A program made the translations under genes and the position numbers. 32,889 nt of DNA from positions 1 to 32,889 of the forward strand of contig JAIUOK010000048.1 in assembly GCA_020161245.1 (NCBI GenBank). The letters run 5' to 3'. The notes beneath the pieces were generated by a model. It was not told where the DNA came from, searched no databases, and saw only the letters and a program-made list of their open reading frames with translations. Below are positions 24,344-32,147 of the stretch, in pieces; position 1 is the first letter of the stretch; every line of letters starts with the position of its first letter. This DNA is from Actinomycetota bacterium. GTDB taxonomy: Bacteria > Actinomycetota > Actinomycetes > S36-B12 > CAIYMF01.

Positions 24344-25264
24344 ATGTCCAGCATGGACACCGTCGTGCCTGCACCCCAGGCACCGCCCGCCCAGTCGGGC
24401 CGTGGCGCCCGCGCCCGCGCGGGTATCGCCGTCGGCGCCCTGTCGGCGACCCTCGGCCTCGCACTGCTGCAGCCGATGGCGTCGGACGCCGCCACGCTCG
24501 CACCGGACCGGCTCGTCGACGCGCAGACGTCGGCGTACGCCGTGAACGACGCCGCCGTCCCCGACGCCCTGCCGCTCACCGGCTCTGTCGTCCCCGCGGG
24601 CGTGCTCGCGCTCGGCGACACCGGCCGCTCGGTGAAGACCGTGCAGCGCATCCTCGGGCTCGACACCACCGGCCGCTTCGGCCCGCGCACCGCCGAGGCG
24701 GTGGCGGAGTTCCAGGAGCGCATGGGCGCCTCCGCGGGCACCGGCATCGTCGGCCCGCTCACCATGGCGCAGCTGAAGTCCTACGACGCGAAGATGCAGT
24801 ACTGGAAGCAGCGCAAGGCCGCCGTCGCCAAGGCGCGCGCGGCCGCGAAGGCAGCCGCCGCCCGCAAGGCCGCTGCCGCGCGTGCCGCGGCTGCGGCCAA
24901 GGCCTCCCGCTCGACCAGCCGCCCGTCGACAACCTCGCCCGCTCCGGCCCCCAGCGGCGGCGGCGACCCGACGATGACCTCCGCCGCGCGCAGCTCGCGC
25001 AACGCCCGTGAGGCTGTGGGCTTCTCGGCGTGGCTGAACTCGTCGCACGCCCGGATGATCGTGCGCCGCGAGTCCGGCGGCTCGTGCACCGCCGTGTCGC
25101 CGTCGGGCCTCTACCGCGGCAAGTGGCAGATGGGCTCGTCGTTCTGGCGCTCGTTCGGCGGCCTGCAGTACGCCTCCACCCCCGACCGCGCCTCGTGCGC
25201 CGAGCAGGACCAGGTGGCCTACCGCGGATGGCTGGCCGCGTGGTGGCAGCCCTGGGGCGGCTGA
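24344..25264 (+). CDS. Secreted peptidoglycan-binding, Rpf-like transglycosylase
   Basis: The 306-residue protein has an N-terminal export signal (hydrophobic core about 27-42, possible cleavage after SDAA), a peptidoglycan_binding_1 domain (about 88-146: LALGDTGRSVKTVQRIL...TGRFGPRTAEAVAEFQ), a long Ala/Lys-rich helical linker (about 150-188), a Ser/Thr/Pro linker, and a C-terminal Rpf/lysozyme-like domain (about 225-306). The catalytic glutamate is E243 in RRESGGSC, with Cys248 and Cys285 as a probable disulfide. Members cleave peptidoglycan outside the cell and promote growth resumption. The ATG at 24344 has GGAGGA seven bases upstream. Expression is controlled by a c-di-AMP riboswitch in its leader. 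Confidence 0.87.
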   Translation: MSSMDTVVPAPQAPPAQSGRGARARAGIAVGALSATLGLALLQPMASDAATLAPDRLVDAQTSAYAVNDAAVPDALPLTGSVVPAGVLALGDTGRSVKTVQRILGLDTTGRFGPRTAEAVAEFQERMGASAGTGIVGPLTMAQLKSYDAKMQYWKQRKAAVAKARAAAKAAAARKAAAARAAAAAKASRSTSRPSTTSPAPAPSGGGDPTMTSAARSSRNAREAVGFSAWLNSSHARMIVRRESGGSCTAVSPSGLYRGKWQMGSSFWRSFGGLQYASTPDRASCAEQDQVAYRGWLAAWWQPWGG

Positions 25265-25288
25265 GCCCCGAGCACCCGAGCTCCGAGG

Positions 25289-25327
25289 AGAGGCCCGAGC
25301 GCGCCCGAGCGGCGCGCCCGGGCCTCT
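25289..25327. terminator. Hairpin between convergent genes
   Basis: AGAGGCCCG (25289-25297) pairs perfectly with CGGGCCTCT (25319-25327), with an inner GCGC/GCGC pairing. It lies 24 bases after the Rpf-like gene stop and next to the trmB stop, so it can end both transcripts. Confidence 0.65.
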
Positions 25328-25328
25328 G

Positions 25329-26033
25329 CTACGTCCGGACGTAGACGAGGTCGCGGACCTCGTGGCCCTTCTCGACGCCCTGCTGCTCGAACTTGGTGAG
25401 CGGGCGCTCGAGCCGCGGTGCCCACAGCGGGTAGGCGTTGCGGAGCAGCGGCTCGGCGTCGAGCACCTCCACCATCGAGTCGGCGTAGGGCACCCAGTCG
25501 GTGGCGCAGTGCAGCGGCGCGCCCGGCTGGAGGCGCGAGGCCATGAGGCGCACGAGGTCCGGCCGGATCAGGCGCCGTTTGTGGTGGCGGGCCTTGGGCC
25601 AGGGGTCGGGGAAGAAGATGCGGATCCCGGCGAGCGACGACTCCGGGATGCGCTCGTCGAGCAGCTCGACGGCGTCGCCCTCGTGCACCCGGACATTCGC
25701 GATGGCGAGCCGGTCGAGGCGGACGAGCAGCCGGTGGACGCCGGGCGTGTGCACATCGACGGCGAGGATCGTCGTCGACGGGTCGGCCTGCGCCATCTCG
25801 AGGGTCGCGTGGCCGAGGCCGAACCCGATCTCGAGGACGACGGGGCCGCCGTGGCCGAGCTCCGCGACGTCGACCTGCCCCGCCGGCAGGCCGTAGCGGG
25901 GGAGGAGCACGGCCGTCCGAGCCTTGCGCTCCTCGGTCATCCGGCCGCGTCGCGGGTGGTAGGTGCGCACCGAGCGGTCGACGTCGGGACGTGGCTCCTG
26001 GGGCGCGTCGTCGTCGGCGGTGTCGTGCTGCAC
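25329..26033 (-). CDS. trmB: tRNA (guanine-N7-)-methyltransferase
   Basis: A 234-residue SAM-dependent methyltransferase with motif I LEIGFGLGHATLEMA, the family signature FFPDPWPKARHHKRRL, and DWVPYADSM and TKFEQQG near the C-terminus. TrmB forms 7-methylguanosine at position 46 of tRNAs. The GTG at 26033 is chosen as the last start before the family region with acceptable spacing from an AGGG; the acidic N-terminal extension (about 35 residues before the conserved RTYHPRRGRMT) is common in actinobacteria. Upstream in-frame codons lead into the divergent promoter region. Confidence 0.93.
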   Translation of the reverse strand: MQHDTADDDAPQEPRPDVDRSVRTYHPRRGRMTEERKARTAVLLPRYGLPAGQVDVAELGHGGPVVLEIGFGLGHATLEMAQADPSTTILAVDVHTPGVHRLLVRLDRLAIANVRVHEGDAVELLDERIPESSLAGIRIFFPDPWPKARHHKRRLIRPDLVRLMASRLQPGAPLHCATDWVPYADSMVEVLDAEPLLRNAYPLWAPRLERPLTKFEQQGVEKGHEVRDLVYVRT

Positions 26034-26104
26034 GGTCCGCGACCCTACGCGCGCCACGGTCACGGAGTGGTCTCGACGTCCCGCGCCTGCGCGCCGGGTG
26101 CGGC

Positions 26105-26143
26105 TACCGTCGTCGGATCCGCTCCTGTTCCCGGCAGGAGCGG
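26105..26143 (+). promoter_or_regulatory. Candidate promoter and leader hairpin of the following gene
   Basis: TACCGT at 26105-26110 resembles a -10 element. Just downstream, at the probable RNA 5' end, is a perfect 9-bp stem CCGCTCCTG/CAGGAGCGG (26119-26127 with 26135-26143). The remaining leader to the ATG at 26248 is about 100 bases. Confidence 0.4.
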
Positions 26144-26247
26144 CCGATGAGGAAGGGGAGGCCCCGGGCAGGCGCCGACGACGACGTCGCATGCCGGCAC
26201 GGGACGGCACGTCCGCCGCGCGCGCCGCGGCGAGGGAGGAGGGGCAG

Positions 26248-26850
26248 ATGCCCGGCTTCCGCATGCGGCCCTCGCTGCACCCGGTGACGGGTGCGCTGGA
26301 GGGCTTCACGGTCCACGACCGCTACCCGCGCGACACCACCGAGTGGGTCAACCTGCTCGCCGTCGTCGTCACCCACGCGGCGCTGCATCCCGTCTCGGTC
26401 ACGCGCCCGCTGCTGTTCGCGGTGCTCGACCTGTCCGACACCGACGCCGTCGGCTCCTACCGCGAGACACGGCCCGACGACGTCCGTGCCGGACTCGTCG
26501 ACGACGCCGCCGCTGACGCGAGCCGGCCGTTCATCCGCATCGCCGCGCTCGGGCCGGTCGCCGATCCCGCCGCCGAGGAGCCGCTGCGGATCGTGCATCC
26601 GCTCGGCGCCGCCGTCGTCCACCCTCTCGGCGCGACCCGGGTCGACGACGAGGAGGACCGCGACGACGTGCCGGTGTCGGCGGCCGGCTGCCTGCTGCTG
26701 CCCGGCATCCCCGAGGTCGGCCTCGACCACCGTGCCGCCTGGGCCGCCGTGCGCGAGGACGGCCTCGTGTCCCGGCTGACCTACACCAGCCACGCGTCCC
26801 CGCACCACGACCCCGACGTCGCCTACCTCGCGACGGTGATGGCCGCCTGA
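26248..26850 (+). CDS. Hypothetical protein
   Basis: A 200-residue frame with strong G/C third-position bias. The ATG at 26248 is chosen because GGAGGAGGGG lies just upstream; another in-frame ATG at 26191 lacks such a site. No signal peptide; the composition is mixed with several acidic patches (DDEEDRDD at about residue 131) and short beta-like hydrophobic runs (RPLLFAVLDLSD, SRPFIRIAALG). No family recognised. It is divergent from trmB and followed within 45 bases by the alpha-glucosidase gene, which has its own promoter-like element. Confidence 0.72.
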   Translation: MPGFRMRPSLHPVTGALEGFTVHDRYPRDTTEWVNLLAVVVTHAALHPVSVTRPLLFAVLDLSDTDAVGSYRETRPDDVRAGLVDDAAADASRPFIRIAALGPVADPAAEEPLRIVHPLGAAVVHPLGATRVDDEEDRDDVPVSAAGCLLLPGIPEVGLDHRAAWAAVREDGLVSRLTYTSHASPHHDPDVAYLATVMAA

Positions 26851-26877
26851 CCCGGCCGCCCCCGCACGACGTCGTCA

Positions 26878-26883
26878 TACGCT
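26878..26883 (+). promoter_or_regulatory. -10 element before the alpha-glucosidase gene
   Basis: TACGCT lies 11 bases before the ATG at 26895. The GGAGG between them is only one base from the ATG, too close to be an effective ribosome-binding site, so a nearly leaderless mRNA is likely. Confidence 0.35.
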
Positions 26884-26894
26884 TCGATGGAGGC

Positions 26895-28592
26895 ATGTCT
26901 GACGCGCCGTGGTGGCAGAGCTCCGTCGTCTACCAGATCTACCCGCGCTCGTTCGCCGACAGCGACGGCGACGGCATCGGCGACCTGCCGGGGATCCTGT
27001 CCAGGGTCGACTACCTGAGCGCGCTCGGCGTCGACGTCGTGTGGCTGTCGCCGGTGTACCGGTCGCCGATGGACGACAACGGCTACGACATCTCGGACTA
27101 CTCCGACGTCGACCCGCTGTTCGGCACCCTCGCCGACCTCGAGGCGGTGATCGAGGGGCTGCACGCCCGCGGAATCAAGCTCGTGATGGATCTCGTCGTC
27201 AACCACACCTCCGACGAGCACCCGTGGTTCCAGGAGTCGCGCGACCCGGCCTCGCCCAAGCGCGATTGGTACATCTGGCGTCCGGCCCGCGAGGGCCACG
27301 AGCCGGGCACCCCGGGTGCGGAGCCGACCAACTGGGGCTCGTTCTTCTCCGGCTCCGGCTGGCAGTTCGACCCGAAGTCCGGCGAGTACTACCTGCACCT
27401 GTTCAGCGCCAAGCAGCCGGACCTCAACTGGGAGAACCCCGAGGTGCGCCAGGCGGTCTACGCGATGATGCGCGGCTGGGTGGAGCGCGGCGTCGACGGC
27501 TTCCGGATGGACGTCATCAACCTCATCAGCAAGACCTACCCGCTCGTCGACGGCCCGGCCAACGGCCCCGGCGGCCTGTGCTACGACCCGTCGATGGTGG
27601 TCGAGGGCCCGCGCCTGCACGAGTTCCTGCGCGAGATGAACCGCGAGGTCGGGATCTCCGAGCGCGGCCTGTTCACGGTCGGCGAGATGGTGCTCGTCGA
27701 CGTCGACGACGCCCGGTCGCACACCGACGAGGCGGCGGGCGAGCTCGGCATGGTGTTCACCTTCGAGCACATGAACATCGACTCCGGCCCGAGCGGCCTC
27801 AAGTGGGACGTCGTCCCGCTGAGCCTGCCCGCTCTCAAGGCCAACCTGGCCCAGTGGCAGTACGGGCTGGCCGACGTCGGGTGGAACTCGCTCTACTTCG
27901 AGAACCACGACCAGCCCCGGTCGGTGTCGCGCTTCGGCGACGACGGCCCCGAGCACCGCGTCGCGTCGGCCAAGACGCTCGCGACGACGCTGCACCTGCT
28001 CAAGGGGACGCCGTACGTCTACCAGGGCCAGGAGCTCGGCATGACCAACGCCGGCTTCGCCTCGATCGACCAGTACGACGACCTCGAGTCGACCCGCTTC
28101 TACGCGGAGGCCGTGGCCGGCGGCGCGGACCCCGAGGGGCTGCTCGGCGTCATCGCGTTCAAGAGCCGCGACAACGCGCGCACCCCGATGCAGTGGGACG
28201 CCTCGCCGAACGCCGGGTTCACCACCGGCACGCCGTGGCTGCCGGTGACCGCCAACCACGTCGAGATCAACGCCGAGGCTGCGATCGCGGATCCGACGTC
28301 GGTCTTCCACCACTACCGCCGGCTCATCGAGCTGCGCCACGAGCTCGAGGTGGTGCGCCAGGGCCGGTTCGCGCTGCTGCTGCCCGACGACGAGCAGCTG
28401 TTCGCCTACACCCGCACCCTCGACGACGAGGTGCTGCTGGTCGTGGCGAACTGGTCGTCGCAGCCCGCCGTCCTGCCGTCCGGTCCCGACACCCTGCCGC
28501 CCCTCGACGGCGCCGAGCTCCTCCTCGGCACGCACGACGACCCCGCCGAGCACCTCGCCCCCTGGGAGTCCCGCCTCTACCGCCTCGTCTGA
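26895..28592 (+). CDS. GH13 alpha-glucosidase (oligo-1,6-glucosidase type)
   Basis: The 565-residue glycoside hydrolase family 13 protein, subfamily 31-like, has N-terminal WWQSSVVYQIYPRSFADSDGDGIGDL, the nucleophile Asp206 in GFRMDVIN, the acid/base Glu264 in FTVGEM, and the transition-state Asp339 in FENHDQPR. The residue after the nucleophile is Val; in this subfamily Val at that place goes with alpha-1,6 (isomaltase) preference, while Ala or Thr goes with alpha-1,4. There is no signal peptide, so it acts in the cytoplasm on imported oligosaccharides. No transporter or regulator for such sugars is adjacent. Ends with a beta-sandwich domain C as expected. Confidence 0.92.
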   Translation: MSDAPWWQSSVVYQIYPRSFADSDGDGIGDLPGILSRVDYLSALGVDVVWLSPVYRSPMDDNGYDISDYSDVDPLFGTLADLEAVIEGLHARGIKLVMDLVVNHTSDEHPWFQESRDPASPKRDWYIWRPAREGHEPGTPGAEPTNWGSFFSGSGWQFDPKSGEYYLHLFSAKQPDLNWENPEVRQAVYAMMRGWVERGVDGFRMDVINLISKTYPLVDGPANGPGGLCYDPSMVVEGPRLHEFLREMNREVGISERGLFTVGEMVLVDVDDARSHTDEAAGELGMVFTFEHMNIDSGPSGLKWDVVPLSLPALKANLAQWQYGLADVGWNSLYFENHDQPRSVSRFGDDGPEHRVASAKTLATTLHLLKGTPYVYQGQELGMTNAGFASIDQYDDLESTRFYAEAVAGGADPEGLLGVIAFKSRDNARTPMQWDASPNAGFTTGTPWLPVTANHVEINAEAAIADPTSVFHHYRRLIELRHELEVVRQGRFALLLPDDEQLFAYTRTLDDEVLLVVANWSSQPAVLPSGPDTLPPLDGAELLLGTHDDPAEHLAPWESRLYRLV

Positions 28593-28602
28593 TCCGGGGT
28601 TT

Positions 28603-28668
28603 CGCGAGTAACTGGTGTTGTCATCGGTCTTGGCACTCGGAGACCGATAACGACGCCAGTTACTCGCG
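28603..28668. repeat. 66-base near-perfect palindrome after the alpha-glucosidase gene
   Basis: Outer arms CGCGAGTAACTGG (28603-28615) and CCAGTTACTCGCG (28656-28668) match perfectly. Inner arms ATCGGTCT (28623-28630) and AGACCGAT (28641-28648) also match. The seven bases between them pair in RNA with two G-U pairs and one C-A mismatch, leaving a 10-base loop. It starts 10 bases after the stop codon, so it may act as terminator, but it is far longer than needed and has no T-run. Confidence 0.8.
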
Positions 28669-28691
28669 TCCGGTGGCGACTCGGCGGGGGA

Positions 28692-28709
28692 TGGGTGCCC
28701 CCGGCAGGA
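28692..28709. repeat. First copy of an 18-base direct repeat matching a tRNA 3' end
   Basis: TGGGTGCCCCCGGCAGGA, repeated exactly at 28835-28852. In this copy the tRNA-like sequence breaks off before the T-loop and continues into unrelated DNA. Possibly a remnant of an earlier integration. Confidence 0.6.
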
Positions 28710-28809
28710 GCCGTCGTCGTGGGACGACCATCCCTGGCGGCGGCGCTGCGCGCCGGAGAGGTGATGGTCGGTGCGGGCTCCTCCCGAATCCGTCGGGGGG
28801 CCACGCACG

Positions 28810-28827
28810 AGAGCGGCCCTTCGGGCC
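28810..28827 (-). terminator. Small hairpin downstream of the tRNA remnant
   Basis: CGGCCC-TTC-GGGCCG just beyond the tRNA 3' end on the minus strand, where a tRNA terminator would be expected. Confidence 0.4.
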
Positions 28828-28834
28828 GATCGAG

Positions 28835-28859
28835 TGGGTGCCCCCGGCAGGATTCGAAT
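28835..28859 (-). other. tRNA 3'-end fragment, probable attachment site of an integrated element
   Basis: On the minus strand the sequence ATTCGAATCCTGCCGGGGGC followed by ACC is the T-loop, 3' half of the T-stem and acceptor strand of a tRNA. It fits an arginine tRNA beginning GCCCCCG, though the isotype is a guess. The 5' part of the tRNA is missing: sequence to the right does not form the remaining arms. A tyrosine integrase gene begins 160 bases to the right, as is usual beside an att site. The intact tRNA and second att site are expected beyond the right edge. Confidence 0.72.
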
Positions 28860-28965
28860 GTGCGCTTCGCCATCTCGGCTCGTGCCACCTCGTTGGTTCT
28901 GATGTCCGATAGTCCTTGTGCCGCTTGCTGTTTCGTGATCGACCTAGAGACGTCGCGCTCGGCGT

Positions 28966-29004
28966 CCCCTATCCTAGGGGTGTTGTTGTGGCACAAAGTG
29001 GCAC
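28966..29004 (+). promoter_or_regulatory. Promoter and operator-like sites upstream of the integrase gene
   Basis: CCCCTA-TCC-TAGGGG (28966-28980) is a perfect 6-bp inverted repeat that contains a -10-like TATCCT. Downstream lie two direct copies of GTGGCAC (28988-28994 and 28998-29004). These could bind an element-encoded repressor or the integrase itself. Confidence 0.4.
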
Positions 29005-29019
29005 GGGTCAGGGGTGGTC

Positions 29020-30159
29020 ATGGGGCGTTCACCGGGACGCGCAGGACGACGTCCGAACGGCGCGGGAGCACCCCGCCAGCTGGCGTCGGGGCGGTGGCAG
29101 GCCCGCTACCGCGACGACCAGGGCCGCCTGATCTCGGCGCCGCGGACCTTCGACACGAAGCTCGATGCGACCTCGTGGCTACAGGCGCACGCGTCCGGGG
29201 AACTCCCGGCCGAGCCGGAACGGTTCACCGTGGCTCAGTACGGCGAGGAGTTCCTGCGCACCCGCCCACTCAAGCCCAGGACCCGGCTGGAGTACCAGCG
29301 CGTGTTCGACACCAAGATCGTCCCCACGTTGGGTGAGGTCGGGCTGCACCGGCTGACCCCGGCGTCGGTGCGTGCCTGGTACGCGACCCTGGACCCGGCG
29401 CACCCGACCCGGCGGGCGCACGCCTACAGCCTGCTCCGCACGATCTGCAACGCCGCGATCGCCGACGACCTGATCAGCACCAACCCGTGCCGGATCCGCG
29501 GCGCCGGCAACACCCGCGCCGTGCGCGAGGTCACCATCGCCACCCTGCCCGAGCTCGAAGCCATCGTGACCGCGATGCCCGAACGGCTCCGCCCGATGGT
29601 GCTGCTCGCCGCCTGGTGCGGTCTGCGCTTCGGTGAGCTCGCCGGGCTCACCCGCGCCGACCTCGACCTGCAGGCCGCTACCGTCACGGTGCGCCGCGCC
29701 GTGGTGCGCCTGCCGGGGGAGTTCATCGCCGGGGACCCGAAGTCCGCCGCCGGCAAGCGCACCGTGGCCATCCCACCGCACCTGCTCGACGAGTTGGACT
29801 GGCACCTGGACCACCACGTGCTCGCCCCCGACGACTCCCCGATGTTCAGCCGCTACGACGCCGGCTACGGCGGCTACATCCCCCTCTACAGCCTCCACAA
29901 GGCGTTCTGGCCAGCCCGCGAGGCAGCCGGGCGCCCGGACCTGCACTTCCACGACCTACGCCACACCGGGGCCACCCTCGCCGCCGCCACCGGCGCCACC
30001 CTCGCCGACCTCATGGCCCGCATCGGGCACTCCACCCCGGCCATGGCCCTGCGCTACCAGCACGCCGTCCACGGACGCGACCAGCAGATCGCCGCCGCAC
30101 TATCCGGCTTCGCCCAGGGCAAGGTCATCGCGCTGAACGCCCGAAGCGTCACCGGCTGA
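29020..30159 (+). CDS. int: Tyrosine site-specific integrase
   Basis: The 379-residue phage/ICE integrase has an N-terminal arm-type region (about 20-60), a SAM-like core-binding domain (about 68-160) and a catalytic domain with Arg203 (CGLRFGELAGL), His311-x-x-Arg314 (HDLRHTGATLAA), His337 (GHSTPAMA) and nucleophile Tyr346 (RYQHA). All residues needed for strand exchange are present, so it looks functional. The ATG at 29020 has AGGGG five bases upstream; a GTG two codons earlier is less well placed. It lies beside a tRNA 3'-end remnant, the typical target of this class. No excisionase gene is seen directly before or after it. Confidence 0.94.
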   Translation: MGRSPGRAGRRPNGAGAPRQLASGRWQARYRDDQGRLISAPRTFDTKLDATSWLQAHASGELPAEPERFTVAQYGEEFLRTRPLKPRTRLEYQRVFDTKIVPTLGEVGLHRLTPASVRAWYATLDPAHPTRRAHAYSLLRTICNAAIADDLISTNPCRIRGAGNTRAVREVTIATLPELEAIVTAMPERLRPMVLLAAWCGLRFGELAGLTRADLDLQAATVTVRRAVVRLPGEFIAGDPKSAAGKRTVAIPPHLLDELDWHLDHHVLAPDDSPMFSRYDAGYGGYIPLYSLHKAFWPAREAAGRPDLHFHDLRHTGATLAAATGATLADLMARIGHSTPAMALRYQHAVHGRDQQIAAALSGFAQGKVIALNARSVTG

Positions 30160-30406
30160 CCGGCCGCTGGACCCTCAGCACGAGGAACGCGCCGTTGAGC
30201 TCATCGCCCCTCCGTCGCCACTTGAGCGCTAAGGACTTCACTCCGGCTGCCGCCGTATCAGTCACCCGTCTTTGGTACAACCGAATGCCTTGGCCGAAGG
30301 TCATGCAGCCAGCCCGCTCAACGGTTCTTCACTTGGGTTCGGGACGACGTTGGATGCTAATGACGAATCGCGTGACCAACGGACCAACCCCGGCGATACC
30401 GGTTCG
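30160..30406. other. Lower-GC intergenic region after the integrase gene
   Basis: Nearly 250 bases with visibly more A/T than the left part of the window. A 76-codon open frame on the plus strand has no third-position bias and no recognisable product, so I see nothing coding here. Confidence 0.4.
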
Positions 30407-31639
30407 TCAGCTAGTCGCGATGTAGATGCCTAGCGCGTTGTCTATGCGATCCGCACGGGAGAACACGTCCCTGTCGAAGGGGAATGCCGGGTCATACATC
30501 CAACCCTGATGCAGTCCGTATGCCGTGTTGCCCCAGTAGACCGGCCCTCCGCTGTCTCCCCCAGCTGCCAAACGAGCACCCATCTGGACGAGGTTGCACA
30601 GACTGTCCGTACAGACGTTCAGCGACCGGACCTCCTGGCAGTCCTTGTAGTTGGTGGCGCCGTTCTTGCAGAGGCTCATGCCGACCACCGGCGCAGCAAT
30701 TCCGGAGACGTCTCGCAGGTCGAACTCGAGTCCGGTGTCGTTGCCAGCGTAGAAGTCGTCGGCTTCTGTCTTGGGACCGGTGTGCCACTGGAAGTCGCCG
30801 TGAGTGCCTTCGTGCCCCGCCTTGTAGGTCAAGGCCGAACCGTCATCAGACTGAGCGTTCCCGCAGTGTCCGGCCGTGGAAATGCCCCGCACTCCCGATC
30901 CGATCGTGCCGAAACCGGTCGTGCAGGCTCCGCTCAACGCCTCTCCACCGAAGTGATAGTTCAAACTGTCGACGCCTGGCGCAGACCCCATCGGCGCCAC
31001 GACGAGCTCGAGATGATGGTTCGCGAGACCGACCACGCTCCGGATCCTTGCGCTCAGCTCCTCTGGGGCGGCCTTCTCGCCGAGCACTCGCGTGGTGATC
31101 GTGCGCGTTGCGTAATCGAAGGTCGTCGTCGCGGACTCAACCCCGCCGGCGTTCAAGGCAAGGCCATGTACGTCCTCGATGACTCGGAGCAGTTCGATCT
31201 CGGACAGGCCTAGACCCTCACGAAGCACGACCTGCACATCGGGTGCTATCGCCTTCAGCGCGCCCAGTTCTTCCGACACTCCCTGAGGCGCGGCAGCCCG
31301 GAACGCGACCCACGCGCTGGTTTCCCCGGAGATCTCCGCGCCGGCGAAGTCGTCCGGCCAAGCAGCGCGGATGACACCGACGATGTGTGCGAAGTTGTCG
31401 TTCCACGCGTAACGACGAATCACGGACTCCAGAGTCTGATCGCTCTGCGTCGCAAGGGTCGTGAGGTCGGCCATCTCGGCTTCGCTGACGCCGTCCGTGG
31501 CCGACAGTGGCGCCACGTCCGGCACGCCTGACCTGGACTCGTTGCCAGCTGGGATGGCGGATGCGGGGCCGGCGATCAAAGCCGTCAGCACCAGCGCTGA
31601 TCCAATCGTCACCCTGATCGCTAGTCCCGAACGCATCAT
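30407..31639 (-). CDS. Secreted S1-family serine peptidase (streptogrisin-like) with propeptide
   Basis: The 410-residue pre-pro-protein has a signal peptide (about 1-28, ending PASA), a propeptide of about 200 residues and a C-terminal chymotrypsin-fold domain. The triad is visible as His258 (STAGHCG), probably Asp282 (HGDFQWH) and Ser363 (GGDSGGPV). Six cysteines in the mature part (239, 259, 324, 334, 343, 348) can form three disulfides. ATG 31639 or 31636 is chosen because AGGGGG lies five to eight bases upstream; a TTG further up is weaker. Codon use and GC are clearly less biased than in genes left of 28600, consistent with transfer on the integrated element. The protein would act outside the cell; the substrate is unknown. 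Confidence 0.88.
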   Translation of the reverse strand: MMRSGLAIRVTIGSALVLTALIAGPASAIPAGNESRSGVPDVAPLSATDGVSEAEMADLTTLATQSDQTLESVIRRYAWNDNFAHIVGVIRAAWPDDFAGAEISGETSAWVAFRAAAPQGVSEELGALKAIAPDVQVVLREGLGLSEIELLRVIEDVHGLALNAGGVESATTTFDYATRTITTRVLGEKAAPEELSARIRSVVGLANHHLELVVAPMGSAPGVDSLNYHFGGEALSGACTTGFGTIGSGVRGISTAGHCGNAQSDDGSALTYKAGHEGTHGDFQWHTGPKTEADDFYAGNDTGLEFDLRDVSGIAAPVVGMSLCKNGATNYKDCQEVRSLNVCTDSLCNLVQMGARLAAGGDSGGPVYWGNTAYGLHQGWMYDPAFPFDRDVFSRADRIDNALGIYIATS

Positions 31640-31898
31640 GGCCGCCCCCTGGTTGATCAACCGTTGCTAGAGAGGATGAGCGCCCCACAAGTGAATGGCA
31701 AGTAGTTCGCCCAGTATCGAGAGGCGGACGAGCCGGATATCCGCCTGCTCGAAAGTGCAGACAAAACTAGAGGGATGCCTGTTCACGGTGCCAGCTGGGA
31801 CAGTTGGCTGACGGTCTAACGGAGCGAGCGCTCCTCGTATCCAACGTGATGCACCAACCCGCCTCGCCCGATTGCGGATGCTGCACCGGCCTTGCCGC
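31640..31898. other. Intergenic region of lower GC
   Basis: About 260 bases that must contain the promoter of the peptidase gene. I see no gene, no strong hairpin and no clear promoter motif. Confidence 0.35.
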
Positions 31899-32147
31899 CT
31901 ACTTGTCGCGATCTCGTCGGCCGATGAGAGAAGTTGCCCAAGCGGCCAGCAGACCCGCGATGACTGCCGCGCCAAAGGCCCACCCGGGACCACAAGGGAC
32001 GGAGTAACCCAGCGCTGCGTAGCACCTCGGGGGATTGGTGTCCACCCCCCGAACAGGGAGCAGTAGATACAGCACCCCGACACCGACGGCGATACCAGCA
32101 ATTAGTGCAAGGACTCTGCTGCGGGGCTTTAGGTCACTTCGCACCAT
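31899..32147 (-). CDS. Small membrane protein with two helices
   Basis: An 82-residue frame from ATG at 32147. Two hydrophobic segments, VLALIAGIAVGVGVLYLLLPV (split here as VLALIAGIAV and GVGVLYLLLPV) and WAFGAAVIAGLLAAWATSLI, flank a short loop with two cysteines (PPRCYAALGYSVPCGPG). Basic residues at both ends (SDLKPRSR, GRRDRDK) suggest both termini are cytoplasmic and the Cys loop faces outside. No family recognised. Lower GC, like the peptidase gene nearby; probably part of the same element. Confidence 0.6.
   Translation of the reverse strand: MVRSDLKPRSRVLALIAGIAVGVGVLYLLLPVRGVDTNPPRCYAALGYSVPCGPGWAFGAAVIAGLLAAWATSLIGRRDRDK

Noticed and set aside
28577..28996. Minus-strand frame across the tRNA remnant
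   Set aside because: It reads through the tRNA 3' end, its terminator and the 66-base palindrome, so it cannot be a conserved gene.
30195..30425. 76-codon plus-strand frame after the integrase
   Set aside because: No codon bias, no ribosome-binding site and overlap with the end of the peptidase gene.
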